A stretch of DNA of 25,861 nt from NCBI GenBank assembly GCA_045595285.1, contig JAZOAC010000096.1:1-25861 (forward strand), in the 5' to 3' direction. The notes under the pieces were generated by a model, which did no database searches, was not told the DNA's origin, and saw only the letters and a program-made list of their open reading frames with translations. Numbering within the stretch: position 1 is the stretch's first letter; every line of letters begins with the position of its first letter. Positions 17,348 through 24,603 of this stretch are shown piece after piece. This stretch comes from UBA1731 sp045595285. GTDB taxonomy: Bacteria; Verrucomicrobiota; Kiritimatiellia; RFP12; UBA1067. Both the position numbers and the translations under genes were made by a program.

Positions 17348-18591
17348 TCCTGAAGTCGTCTGTCGTTTTCGCGGCACTGTCCATGATGGCTGCGATGCCG
17401 GGCTGCACCGAGCAGTTCGCCAAGAAGGAGGGGCCGAAGTTCCGTCTGGCCCCGATCTCCAGGGCGGATATCGTCAAGACCGTCGAGGCGACCGGCACCG
17501 TCGCCCCGATCAAGAAGGTTGAGGTCGGCGCGCAGGTCAACGGACGCATCATAAAGCTTTTCGTGGATTTCAATTCCCATGTCACGAACGGTCAGGTCGT
17601 TGCGCTCATCGACCCGCAGGTGTACGACGCCCAGTACAAGAGCGCACTCGCCCAGCTCCATGCGAATGAGGCGAACGTGATGAAGTGCGAGGCTGCGCTT
17701 GTGCTTGCGGAGAAGACGCTGGTGCGCAAGGAGTCGCTTTCGAAGAAGCAGTTGGCGTCCGTTGCGGACTACGATTCGGCGCTTGAGGTGCGCGACATCG
17801 CGGCTGCGGCGCTCAAGCAGGCGAAGGCGCAGGTCGAGCAGAGCCATGCAAGCGTCAGCCAGGCAAGGGCGAACCTCAACTACTGCACGATCGTTTCCCC
17901 CGTGGACGGCACGGTGATTCTGCGCAGCGTCGATGAGGGGCAGACGGTCGTGTCGTCCATGAACGCCGTTCCTCTTCTCACGATTGCGGAGGACCTGAGC
18001 CGCATCCAGGTGGAGGCAACCGTGCCAGAGGCGGATGTCGGGTCCATTCGCGAAGGGCAGCCCGTGACGTTCACGGCGGACGCGTACCGCAAGCGATTCA
18101 GGGGCATTGTGCGCCAGGTGCGCCTTGCCTCCACAACGGTGAACAACGTCGTCACCTATCCGATCATCATCGAGGCGGCGAACGACGATCCGAATGCAAT
18201 GCTCTTTCCCGGCATGACGGCAAACATATCAGTCGAGACGGCTCGTGCCGAAGGTGTCGTGGCGGTGTCGTCGGCAGCGTTGAGGTTCCGTCCGAACAAT
18301 GACGACTACGAAGCGGCAAAGACGGCGGCCGGCGGCGAGATTCCGCGCGGACGCAAGATATGGATCAAGGACGGCGATGCGGGCATGAAGTTCGTGAAGG
18401 TGGAGGAGGGCGTCTCCGACACGTCGTTCACGCAGCTTGTCGGCGCCGACGGGCTTGAGGGCAAGGAGGCGATTCTCGGTTACGCCACCGCGCGCACGGC
18501 CTCCAGTGCCGGAGGCGCCGTCAATCCGTTCAGGCCGAAGTTCCCGCAGCGCAACAAGAACAGGGGAACTGCGCCCGAACCCCGGAAATGA
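17344..18591 (+). CDS. MacA-like periplasmic adaptor (membrane fusion) subunit
   Basis: The 415-residue HlyD/MacA-type adaptor links an inner-membrane transporter to the outer-membrane channel. Its N-terminus has a hydrophobic stretch ending in MPGC, so it is probably a lipoprotein. In order it shows the barrel/lipoyl half (VEATGTVAPIKKVEVGAQVNG and GQVVALIDPQVYDAQ), a long alpha-hairpin (about 95-175), the returning lipoyl half (CTIVSPVDGTVI, VDEGQTV) and the beta-barrel/MP domains (IQVEATVPEADVGSI, LFPGMTANISV). The pattern is closest to MacA, the partner of the MacB ABC transporter. No macB or RND gene follows in this window. It overlaps the upstream stop by four bases. The Pro/Arg/Asn-rich tail (last 25 residues) looks disordered. 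Confidence 0.92.
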   Translation: MILKSSVVFAALSMMAAMPGCTEQFAKKEGPKFRLAPISRADIVKTVEATGTVAPIKKVEVGAQVNGRIIKLFVDFNSHVTNGQVVALIDPQVYDAQYKSALAQLHANEANVMKCEAALVLAEKTLVRKESLSKKQLASVADYDSALEVRDIAAAALKQAKAQVEQSHASVSQARANLNYCTIVSPVDGTVILRSVDEGQTVVSSMNAVPLLTIAEDLSRIQVEATVPEADVGSIREGQPVTFTADAYRKRFRGIVRQVRLASTTVNNVVTYPIIIEAANDDPNAMLFPGMTANISVETARAEGVVAVSSAALRFRPNNDDYEAAKTAAGGEIPRGRKIWIKDGDAGMKFVKVEEGVSDTSFTQLVGADGLEGKEAILGYATARTASSAGGAVNPFRPKFPQRNKNRGTAPEPRK

Positions 18592-18632
18592 TGCCGGCAA
18601 GGCCGCGGTCCGCGGTTGAAGGATGACAGCCA

Positions 18633-18983
18633 ATGGCGAAAAGACCCGACTTCCCCGAGTATGACCTGCATCCGTGCGGAGCGCGCGTGGACGACGCGCT
18701 TGCGCAGCTGAACCGAATCGTCTCATCCGCGCGTGGAGGCGGCGCTGACGTGTTCGCCGTCATAACCGGATACGGGTCGTCCGGCGGCACCGCCATGATC
18801 AAGAGTGCAGTTCTTGCCGCCTGCCGCAAATACAGGAGACAGAACCACATCCGCGGATTTCTCGACGGCGAGTATGCGGGGGACATATTTTCGGCTCAGT
18901 ATCTGTCGTTCCCGGAGGCGTCACGGATTCCCGTGTTCTACAAGCGCTTCCCTAATCCGGGGCTAGTTTTCATCTGTGTGTAG
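18633..18983 (+). CDS. small stand-alone Smr-domain protein
   Basis: The 116-residue protein matches the Smr (small MutS-related) domain pattern: the opening motif D11-L12-H13-P, a helix with a periodic DALAQL segment, then ITGYGSSGGTAMIKSAV (about 44-60) in the position of the family's HGxG loop. Smr domains bind or nick DNA or RNA, for example in MutS2 or ribosome-rescue proteins. Here the usual DLHG reads DLHP and the HGxG histidine is replaced (TGYGSSGG), so nuclease activity is uncertain. The ATG has AAGGA about nine bases upstream. It sits 41 bases after the adaptor gene and may be the tail of the gyrB-efflux transcript. Confidence 0.75.
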   Translation: MAKRPDFPEYDLHPCGARVDDALAQLNRIVSSARGGGADVFAVITGYGSSGGTAMIKSAVLAACRKYRRQNHIRGFLDGEYAGDIFSAQYLSFPEASRIPVFYKRFPNPGLVFICV

Positions 18984-19034
18984 ATGACGTGTTGCTGGTC
19001 CATTGGAGGCACTGCAGACGTTGATTCCGTATAG

Positions 19035-19072
19035 AAAAAGACGATCCGGCCGCAATCGACCAGACCGTCTTT
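19035..19072 (-). terminator. intrinsic terminator of the glycogen-binding protein gene
   Basis: On the minus strand the RNA can fold AAAGACGGUCUGGUCG (from 19072) with CGGCCGGAUCGUCUUU around an AUUG loop. That is a 16-base-pair stem counting G-U pairs, followed at once by a run of U (A at 19035-19039). This is a textbook rho-independent terminator 22 bases after the stop at 19095. Read on the plus strand the stem has mismatches, so it would stop the Smr transcript less well. Confidence 0.85.
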
Positions 19073-19094
19073 CACTTTCTCGTTGTCGAAGGGA

Positions 19095-19466
19095 TTACTT
19101 GATTACGAGTTTGGAGTTGAACGTACCCTTGTCATTCGGGACGAACTCGGTGTTCTGATCGTCGGTAGCCCACTTGTCACCGATGATGAACTTGTACTGG
19201 TACTCGCCGGGAGCGAGCTTCACCGTTGCGGAATAGACGCCGTTTGCCTTCTTGAACGTCATCTTCTTCGCCTTGGTTTCCCAATCGGTGAAGGATCCCG
19301 CCAAACGGACATCCTGACCAGCTTCGGCGTGCACAGTGAATGTGACGCTCTTGAGAGCCGCCTTCTTCGCGGCACACTTCTTGGGAGCGGTGCATTTCTT
19401 GGCGCAAGCTTTTTCTGCCGGCTTTTTCGTTGCAGTCTTGGCGGCGGTTTTGGTTGTCTTTTTCAT
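19095..19466 (-). CDS. glycogen-binding (CBM48/AMPK-beta type) domain protein with lysine-rich tail
   Basis: The 123-residue protein has two parts. Residues 1-40 are Lys/Ala/Thr-rich (15 lysines in the first 39 residues) with three cysteines (C21, C25, C31), like a histone-H1-type basic tail. Residues 41-123 are a single carbohydrate-binding domain of the CBM48/AMPK-beta (isoamylase early-set) kind: VRLAGSFTDW, the turn YSATVKLAPGEYQYKFIIGDKW and the closing NSKLVIK. W62, W99 and N117 fall where the glycogen-contacting residues of that family are expected. There is no signal peptide and no catalytic domain. The start at 19466 begins the lysine tail; in-frame upstream residues would come from the promoter. 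It is a single-gene unit bounded by a near-consensus promoter and a strong terminator, suggesting high expression. Confidence 0.85.
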   Translation of the reverse strand: MKKTTKTAAKTATKKPAEKACAKKCTAPKKCAAKKAALKSVTFTVHAEAGQDVRLAGSFTDWETKAKKMTFKKANGVYSATVKLAPGEYQYKFIIGDKWATDDQNTEFVPNDKGTFNSKLVIK

Positions 19467-19521
19467 TGTTTTTACTCTTTCGCTTATCAGATTCACACGA
19501 ATCCGAAATAAACAAGTCCAT

Positions 19522-19550
19522 ATTTTACAAAAAACAACATTTTTTTGCAA
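19522..19550 (-). promoter_or_regulatory. sigma-70-type promoter of the glycogen-binding protein gene
   Basis: On the minus strand: TTGCAA (19550-19545), a 17-base spacer, TAAAAT (19527-19522). The spacer is A/T-rich with A and T runs. The element ends 55 bases before the start codon. Unlike the other promoters here it has a -35 box (TTGCAA, 4 of 6 matches to consensus) at ideal spacing, fitting a highly expressed gene. Confidence 0.7.
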
Positions 19551-19679
19551 GTCTCTCATCCGTTTAGGCGTAATCGGTTAGCCGGATTTCTGTAATTCGC
19601 ATTGCATTTTGTGTTCAGATATGATATTTTGTCTACGTCATGGGGCAGGTGCATCAATCCGTAAATGGAGAATCAATCC

Positions 19680-22598
19680 ATGAATAAAACCAGAGCAAAT
19701 ACTATTCTTGTTTATGGCGCGGCGCAATTTAGATGTCTCGCCGCCATTGCCGTAGCCCTCTGTACGCCTTTTGCGCACGCGGAGACGAATGTGAATAGCG
19801 CCAATCATGTCGTCGATGGCAGCGGCAACCTCGTTTACACGGCGGAGGCGGACGGCGAGACGGTTTCGTTCGACGGCGGGGCGGGCATCGTTTACGGTAC
19901 GACTTTTACGGGCAATACCGCATCGTTCAATCCGTACAATGCATCGAGCGTTCTGACCGTCATCAACCCGCTCGTCGCGATCCCCAATTCCTCGCTCGGC
20001 GTCGCACAAGGCACGACCGTGTTCTCCGGCGGCCTTACACCGAATACCTCGATTTCCGGATCTGTCTGGAACGCCTATTTCTCGAAAACCGGCGCAGGCA
20101 CGGCGAAGTTCACGGGGGCGGTCGATTTCAGCGCAAACAACTACGGTCCGCATTTCAATGTCGCCGAAGGCGTTGCACAGTTCGCAGGCTCCGGCATAAC
20201 GCACAAACTCGTCTATCTGTACGTCGGCAGGACGGCGGGAAGCACCGCGGTTTTCACCAACAGCGGCAGTACGGTCTCCGTGTCCGGCAGACTGTTCGTA
20301 GGATCGGAAAGCGCGGCGAATGACGGGACGGTATCGCAAGGCGGTTCGGGAACGTTCGTGATAGACGGCGGATCGGCCACGATCGCTGGGAATGCCTATC
20401 TCGGTGCGGGGGCTTCCGGCTCGTCGACAGTCGAAGTGCGCGGCGGCGGATCGCTTGCGATGAACGGCGGCAATAAGTATTTCGGCTACGCGACGAGTTC
20501 TGCGTACGCGCCGAAGTCTCTGCTATCGATCGAAAACGGAACGGCGAATTTCAACAATTATCCCGTTTATTTCGGCTACGGCAGCGTGGCGAATTCCTCT
20601 CCGCGATCCATCCTGAAAATCGGCGCAGACGGAACGTTCAATTCAACTGCCGGCACGCTTGTTTTCGGACATGAAGCCGGAAATATCGCGCGTCTCGAGA
20701 TGGAAGGCGGCACGTTCAAAGCAAGCAACGCAACGTTCGGCAACAAGGGATCCTTCCGCGGAACGATGACAGGCGGAAATGTTGATATAACCCAGAACTT
20801 CTACCTTGGCAATTATTCGACCTCTCCGAACAGATTCGATATGCTGGGCGGCACTCTATCAGCGGCCAACTGCACTTACAGATATATCGGCTACAACTAT
20901 GGCAACACAGCGGCCAGCTCCGTAACGAGCGTTTTGACGGTAGCCCGTTCCGCCGTGTTTTCGACCGGAAGCAAGTCCCTGTATCTGGGTTTTGGCGGTT
21001 CTGCAACCGCCACGGCGCACTGCGAAATACATCTTTCGGACGGCGGGACTTTCGAGGCGGCGAACATCAACCCGAATCCAGGTGATTTTACCGATAAGTT
21101 TGCAAGTCGCAAGTTGACGTCCGACGGCGGAACATTCCGCATTACCGGAAACAGCACAACGATACCGTGGCTAAGAGCCGCAAATCTCGAATCGTATGTT
21201 GGACGTCGCGGCGTCACGTTCGACACGGGAAGCAACACGGCCACGATAGAAGACTTCGCCTCCGACGGCAAGTCGCCCGGGCAGATACGCAAGGCAGGTA
21301 GCGGCACGCTCGTCCTTGGCAAACTCCCGCAGACGCACGGAGGCGTTGCGGTTAAGCAGGGTACGCTGAAGCTTTCCTCCGGTGCGACTATCGGCGCAGC
21401 GTACACACCGGAGATGGCCAAAGTTGAAGCCGCCGGCAACACGTATCCGGAAAATGCATCGGACGCGCTCAAAGGCGCCAACTACCTTCTTCACCGCTGG
21501 AGCTTCAACTGCGGCAGCCTTTACGATTCCGTCGCCGCTAAGAAGGCTACCGTTTACGGCGACATTGAGCCGGATGTCATCGGTGAAAATGCGAATCTCA
21601 TAACGACTCCGCTTCTGTCGAACGCCTCGACGTATCTCGACCTCGGATCTGGATTGTTCGGCGACGGCGAAAGCGATTTCACCGTGGAGTTTTGGGCTTC
21701 CGTGCTGCAATCCGCCGGCGATGGCGAACTCGCGGTTATCGGCAAGAGCGGAAACAGTCAGACGCTCATCTTCATAAACACCGCTACCGGTCTTGTAAAG
21801 GCGCGGGTGAACGGAGCAGGCCACAATGACAACAAATATCTTGGCGCACATGTTCCCGGCACGATGTACCACTATTCGATCGTCTTCAAGCGCAACGCAA
21901 ACGGCAAATACGATACCACCGTCTGCCGCAGGGATTCCGCCGGAGAGGTTGTCGGCACATCCTTGTCGCTTGCCGGCTCCCCGTTCTCCCCGTATCTCCA
22001 CGCCGATTCGTTCTGTTTTGCCGCCTCGCCTGCGTTTCCAAATGTGAACACGCGCGGAATCAAGGTTGACGAGGTTCGAATCTGGAAGGCCGCGCTCTCC
22101 GACGCGCAGCTTGCGAAGAACGCTATTCTCGGGCCGGACGAGCTGCCGCTCCTTGATATGGGCGACGACTATGATTCCACCGGTCCTGTCGACATTGCCG
22201 AAGGTGCGGTTTTCGACCTCGGCGGGAACTCGATTTCCTATGGATCCCTTTCCGGGGCGGGCACTGTTAAAAACGGTACGATTACCGTTACCGATGCTTT
22301 GACACCGCTCGGCGGCACGATGGAAATCGCGGCGGGAACGACCGTGAAAGTTACGGGTGAGATTGTATTTGGCGAGGGCGACAGTTTGAATGTCAAGGGA
22401 ACGCTTGATTTGAGGGAGGCGACCGTCAAATACGTCTCGACGTCGCGCTTGGAGTCGACCGTCAGCCTTGCGACGGCGACTGACGGCGGAACCATTCTCG
22501 GACCGCCTGCCGCGATAGACGACTCTCGCTACTTTATCTCTGTTAGCCCGAGTTCGGTGAAGGTGTCGCCCAAAGGCTTTTCCCTCATCATCAGATAA
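19680..22598 (+). CDS. exported autotransporter-repeat (beta-solenoid) protein with LamG domain
   Basis: The 972-residue protein starts at ATG 19680, which has GGAG nine bases upstream; an ATG at 19665 in frame overlaps that site. A signal peptide ends in FAHA before ETNV. Residues about 40-590 are Gly/Ser/Thr/Asn-rich and repetitive, with autotransporter-associated strand repeats (KTGAGTAKFTG near 135, RKAGSGTLVLG near 537) and FYLG/YFGY-type units between them. Residues about 600-790 form a concanavalin-A-like LamG domain (LLHRWSFN, DFTVEFWAS, VDEVRIWKAALSDAQL). The tail (800-972) is further beta-rich sequence. There is no C-terminal translocator barrel, so export is by Sec and surface fixing by an unknown route. 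It is likely a surface or secreted glycan-binding or adhesion protein. It leads a cluster with the GH-like and phosphoesterase genes. Confidence 0.85.
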   Translation: MNKTRANTILVYGAAQFRCLAAIAVALCTPFAHAETNVNSANHVVDGSGNLVYTAEADGETVSFDGGAGIVYGTTFTGNTASFNPYNASSVLTVINPLVAIPNSSLGVAQGTTVFSGGLTPNTSISGSVWNAYFSKTGAGTAKFTGAVDFSANNYGPHFNVAEGVAQFAGSGITHKLVYLYVGRTAGSTAVFTNSGSTVSVSGRLFVGSESAANDGTVSQGGSGTFVIDGGSATIAGNAYLGAGASGSSTVEVRGGGSLAMNGGNKYFGYATSSAYAPKSLLSIENGTANFNNYPVYFGYGSVANSSPRSILKIGADGTFNSTAGTLVFGHEAGNIARLEMEGGTFKASNATFGNKGSFRGTMTGGNVDITQNFYLGNYSTSPNRFDMLGGTLSAANCTYRYIGYNYGNTAASSVTSVLTVARSAVFSTGSKSLYLGFGGSATATAHCEIHLSDGGTFEAANINPNPGDFTDKFASRKLTSDGGTFRITGNSTTIPWLRAANLESYVGRRGVTFDTGSNTATIEDFASDGKSPGQIRKAGSGTLVLGKLPQTHGGVAVKQGTLKLSSGATIGAAYTPEMAKVEAAGNTYPENASDALKGANYLLHRWSFNCGSLYDSVAAKKATVYGDIEPDVIGENANLITTPLLSNASTYLDLGSGLFGDGESDFTVEFWASVLQSAGDGELAVIGKSGNSQTLIFINTATGLVKARVNGAGHNDNKYLGAHVPGTMYHYSIVFKRNANGKYDTTVCRRDSAGEVVGTSLSLAGSPFSPYLHADSFCFAASPAFPNVNTRGIKVDEVRIWKAALSDAQLAKNAILGPDELPLLDMGDDYDSTGPVDIAEGAVFDLGGNSISYGSLSGAGTVKNGTITVTDALTPLGGTMEIAAGTTVKVTGEIVFGEGDSLNVKGTLDLREATVKYVSTSRLESTVSLATATDGGTILGPPAAIDDSRYFISVSPSSVKVSPKGFSLIIR
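20208..21066 (+). repeat. degenerate protein-level beta-solenoid repeats
   Basis: Within the large exported protein, residues about 177-462 hold roughly eight to nine degenerate units of 30-45 residues. Each combines a (Y/F)(L/F)G(Y/N/S/H) strand, a small-residue loop and a strand of the form L-x-(I/M/V)-x-x-G(G/T). Examples are LFVGSES, AYLGAGA, YFGYATS, YFGYGSV, LVFGHEA, FYLGNYS, YIGYNYG and LYLGFGG. Units are diverged at DNA level, so this is not a recent tandem expansion. Confidence 0.6.
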
Positions 22599-22616
22599 TG
22601 TCCTGGAGTGATAAAA

Positions 22617-24503
22617 ATGAGAATATGCGATGAACTTGGATTTGCGCTATCAGGCATAGTCTGCGCCATCTCCCTGTGCGCGTACAGCGCGGAGTTCCAG
22701 AACGCCCGTCTTGTGAATGATGGATTCGAAAATGGCCTCGCCGGATGGGGCTCGCCCTCCAAGGAGTGGAGCGTCGCCCCCGGTCAAGGCCGCGAAAAGT
22801 CGTCCGCCCTTGTCTGGAGAGCAGGTAAAACCGGATCCGTTCCTATACAGAGACTGGCGATACAAGGCGGCATGAAATACAGGTTCGGCGCGTATGTGAG
22901 GGTCGTGCCATACAATCCAAAGGGGCTTCCCAAGATAACGCTCCGCTGTTACGACTGGCAGGAGAAACTGCGCTGCGAAGTCGTGGCGACGCCGTCCGGC
23001 GACAACGACCCGAACGCCGAAGGATGGGTGCGCTACGAGGGAATCGCCGCGCCGCCGACCGATCCGTATTGCGACCTCCTCGTTGAAATGCCGCCTGAAG
23101 TCAAAGGGTGCGTCTATTTTGACGACTTCTACTACCAGATTGACGGAGGGAAGACTGTCGGCGAGATGATTTCCGGATCGTACCGTAACGAGGCTGCATC
23201 CGGCAAGGTGCGTTTTGCAGTTGCGCTTAACGTGAACACGGTCAGGTATCCGCTCTCCACGCTGAAACCGGTGTTTTCGTTTGAGGGTGAGGACGGAAAA
23301 CGCTTCGTGATCGCGCCGGACTCGTTTTCATATGACAAGGCACTCGTGTCGATAGAAGTTGCGCGCCTCAAGCGAGGCGCATCAAGGGTTGAATTTTCTC
23401 TCGGTCGCTCCGACGCTCCGGCTCTCGGAACATCGTCGCTCGAATTCCGCAGGCTCGCATCGCCGGCCTCGCGTCGCGTGACGTTCGACGAGTACAACCG
23501 GACGATTGTCGACGGCAAACCGTTCTTCCCGCTCGGAATGTTCATTGACAAGGTTACGAAGGAAGAAATGGCAGTTTACAAGCAAGGACCCTTCAACTGT
23601 ATTCATCCTTATACCGTGTCGAAGGAGGGGTTGGACATCTGCCACGACACCGGCTTGATGTGCATAGGAACTCTTATCTTCCACGCACCGGGCCGCCATT
23701 GGCGCGGCAGGGGCAGGATTACTCCAGAGAAGGCGCTCGCGGACACGCTCACATTCGTCGATTCGCTGAAAAACCACCCCGCGCTTCTCGCATGGTATAC
23801 GATCGACGAAGATCAGCTCGCCTATCTGTCGACACAGAAGAAAAACCACGACGAGATTTGGCGCATCGATCCAGACCATCCGATTTATGCCGCGTTGGAT
23901 CGTCCTGAACACGTCAGGGCGTTTGCCGGAGTGTTCGATGTCATCGGTATGGACCCATATCCAATCGGCAACAACCGCGGAGGGATAGAGACAGCTTTCG
24001 GCTGGGGTTCGGCGGCGAACGAAGCGATGTACGCAATGCGCCCAATGTGGCAGATTCCGCAGGCGTACAACTGGGGATGGCATTCCTCGCGCAAGAACCA
24101 GATTGGCAAGAACCCCGAACTTCGCTTCCCGACGAGAGAGGAGTTCAGGTCAATGATGTGGCAGGCGATCGCCGCCGGGGCAAATGGACTTTTGCCGTAC
24201 GGTTTCTTCGAGATTCGCCGCAATATGAAAGGCGCAGAGCGCGATGCGACATGGAAGATGGTGTGCGAGGAGTCGCAAAAGGTGCGCGACCGCTTCCATG
24301 TTTTGCTTTCGCCGCCCGGGCCGGCCATCGAGGGGCTTCCCGCCGGGCTTGCGGCGCGGACATGGAACGTCGAGGGACGGACATGGGCACTCGTCTGTAA
24401 TCTGACGCGCAAGAAGATGAAAGCCTCATTCCGCATTGGAGGACGCACCGTTCCCGCGGATCTTTCGCCCATCGGCGTGAAGCTGTCTCCAATCGACGAG
24501 TGA
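22617..24503 (+). CDS. exported putative glycoside-hydrolase-like TIM-barrel protein
   Basis: The 628-residue protein begins at ATG 22617, with GGAG eight bases upstream; an upstream GTG at 22608 overlaps that site. A signal peptide ends near AYSA. Residues about 27-180 look like a carbohydrate-binding jelly roll (NDGFENGLAGWG at the start, YFDDFYYQ at the end), followed by an Ig-like linker to about 285. From about 288 (TIVDGKPFFPLGMF) comes a TIM-barrel in the style of clan GH-A, with HPALLAWYTIDEDQ (D397, E398) where the acid/base glutamate is expected and DVIGMDPYPIG further on. A small C-terminal beta domain closes it. I cannot assign a GH family or substrate. It lies 18 bases after the repeat/LamG gene and is probably co-transcribed. 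Confidence 0.75.
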   Translation: MRICDELGFALSGIVCAISLCAYSAEFQNARLVNDGFENGLAGWGSPSKEWSVAPGQGREKSSALVWRAGKTGSVPIQRLAIQGGMKYRFGAYVRVVPYNPKGLPKITLRCYDWQEKLRCEVVATPSGDNDPNAEGWVRYEGIAAPPTDPYCDLLVEMPPEVKGCVYFDDFYYQIDGGKTVGEMISGSYRNEAASGKVRFAVALNVNTVRYPLSTLKPVFSFEGEDGKRFVIAPDSFSYDKALVSIEVARLKRGASRVEFSLGRSDAPALGTSSLEFRRLASPASRRVTFDEYNRTIVDGKPFFPLGMFIDKVTKEEMAVYKQGPFNCIHPYTVSKEGLDICHDTGLMCIGTLIFHAPGRHWRGRGRITPEKALADTLTFVDSLKNHPALLAWYTIDEDQLAYLSTQKKNHDEIWRIDPDHPIYAALDRPEHVRAFAGVFDVIGMDPYPIGNNRGGIETAFGWGSAANEAMYAMRPMWQIPQAYNWGWHSSRKNQIGKNPELRFPTREEFRSMMWQAIAAGANGLLPYGFFEIRRNMKGAERDATWKMVCEESQKVRDRFHVLLSPPGPAIEGLPAGLAARTWNVEGRTWALVCNLTRKKMKASFRIGGRTVPADLSPIGVKLSPIDE

Positions 24504-24507
24504 AGAC

Positions 24508-24603
24508 ATGGCCGGACATAGTATCTTTCGCGACATGAAATGGTGTATGAACGACCGCTCGCGTTCCTCTCGCTCCGCCCCTGCTAATCAAAAACACAAA
24601 TGA
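24508..24603 (+). CDS. possible 31-residue linker ORF before the phosphoesterase gene
   Basis: An ATG four bases after the GH-like stop opens a 31-codon frame (starting MAGHSIFRD, ending ANQKHK) whose TGA overlaps the next ATG (ATGA at 24600-24603). The phosphoesterase start lacks a Shine-Dalgarno, so reading through this frame could supply ribosomes by coupling. Its own start has only a weak purine stretch, and its codons look unlike its neighbours. It may be chance. Confidence 0.25.
   Translation: MAGHSIFRDMKWCMNDRSRSSRSAPANQKHK

Noticed and set aside
18603..18615. Doubled CCGCGG separated by one base before the Smr gene
   Set aside because: It is a short GC-rich palindrome pair that is likely by chance in GC-rich sequence, with no T-run and no clear role.
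24508..24522. MAGHS start of the small ORF resembling the N-terminus of YebC-family regulators
   Set aside because: Only five residues agree, the rest of the 31 residues do not follow that family, and the match is probably chance.
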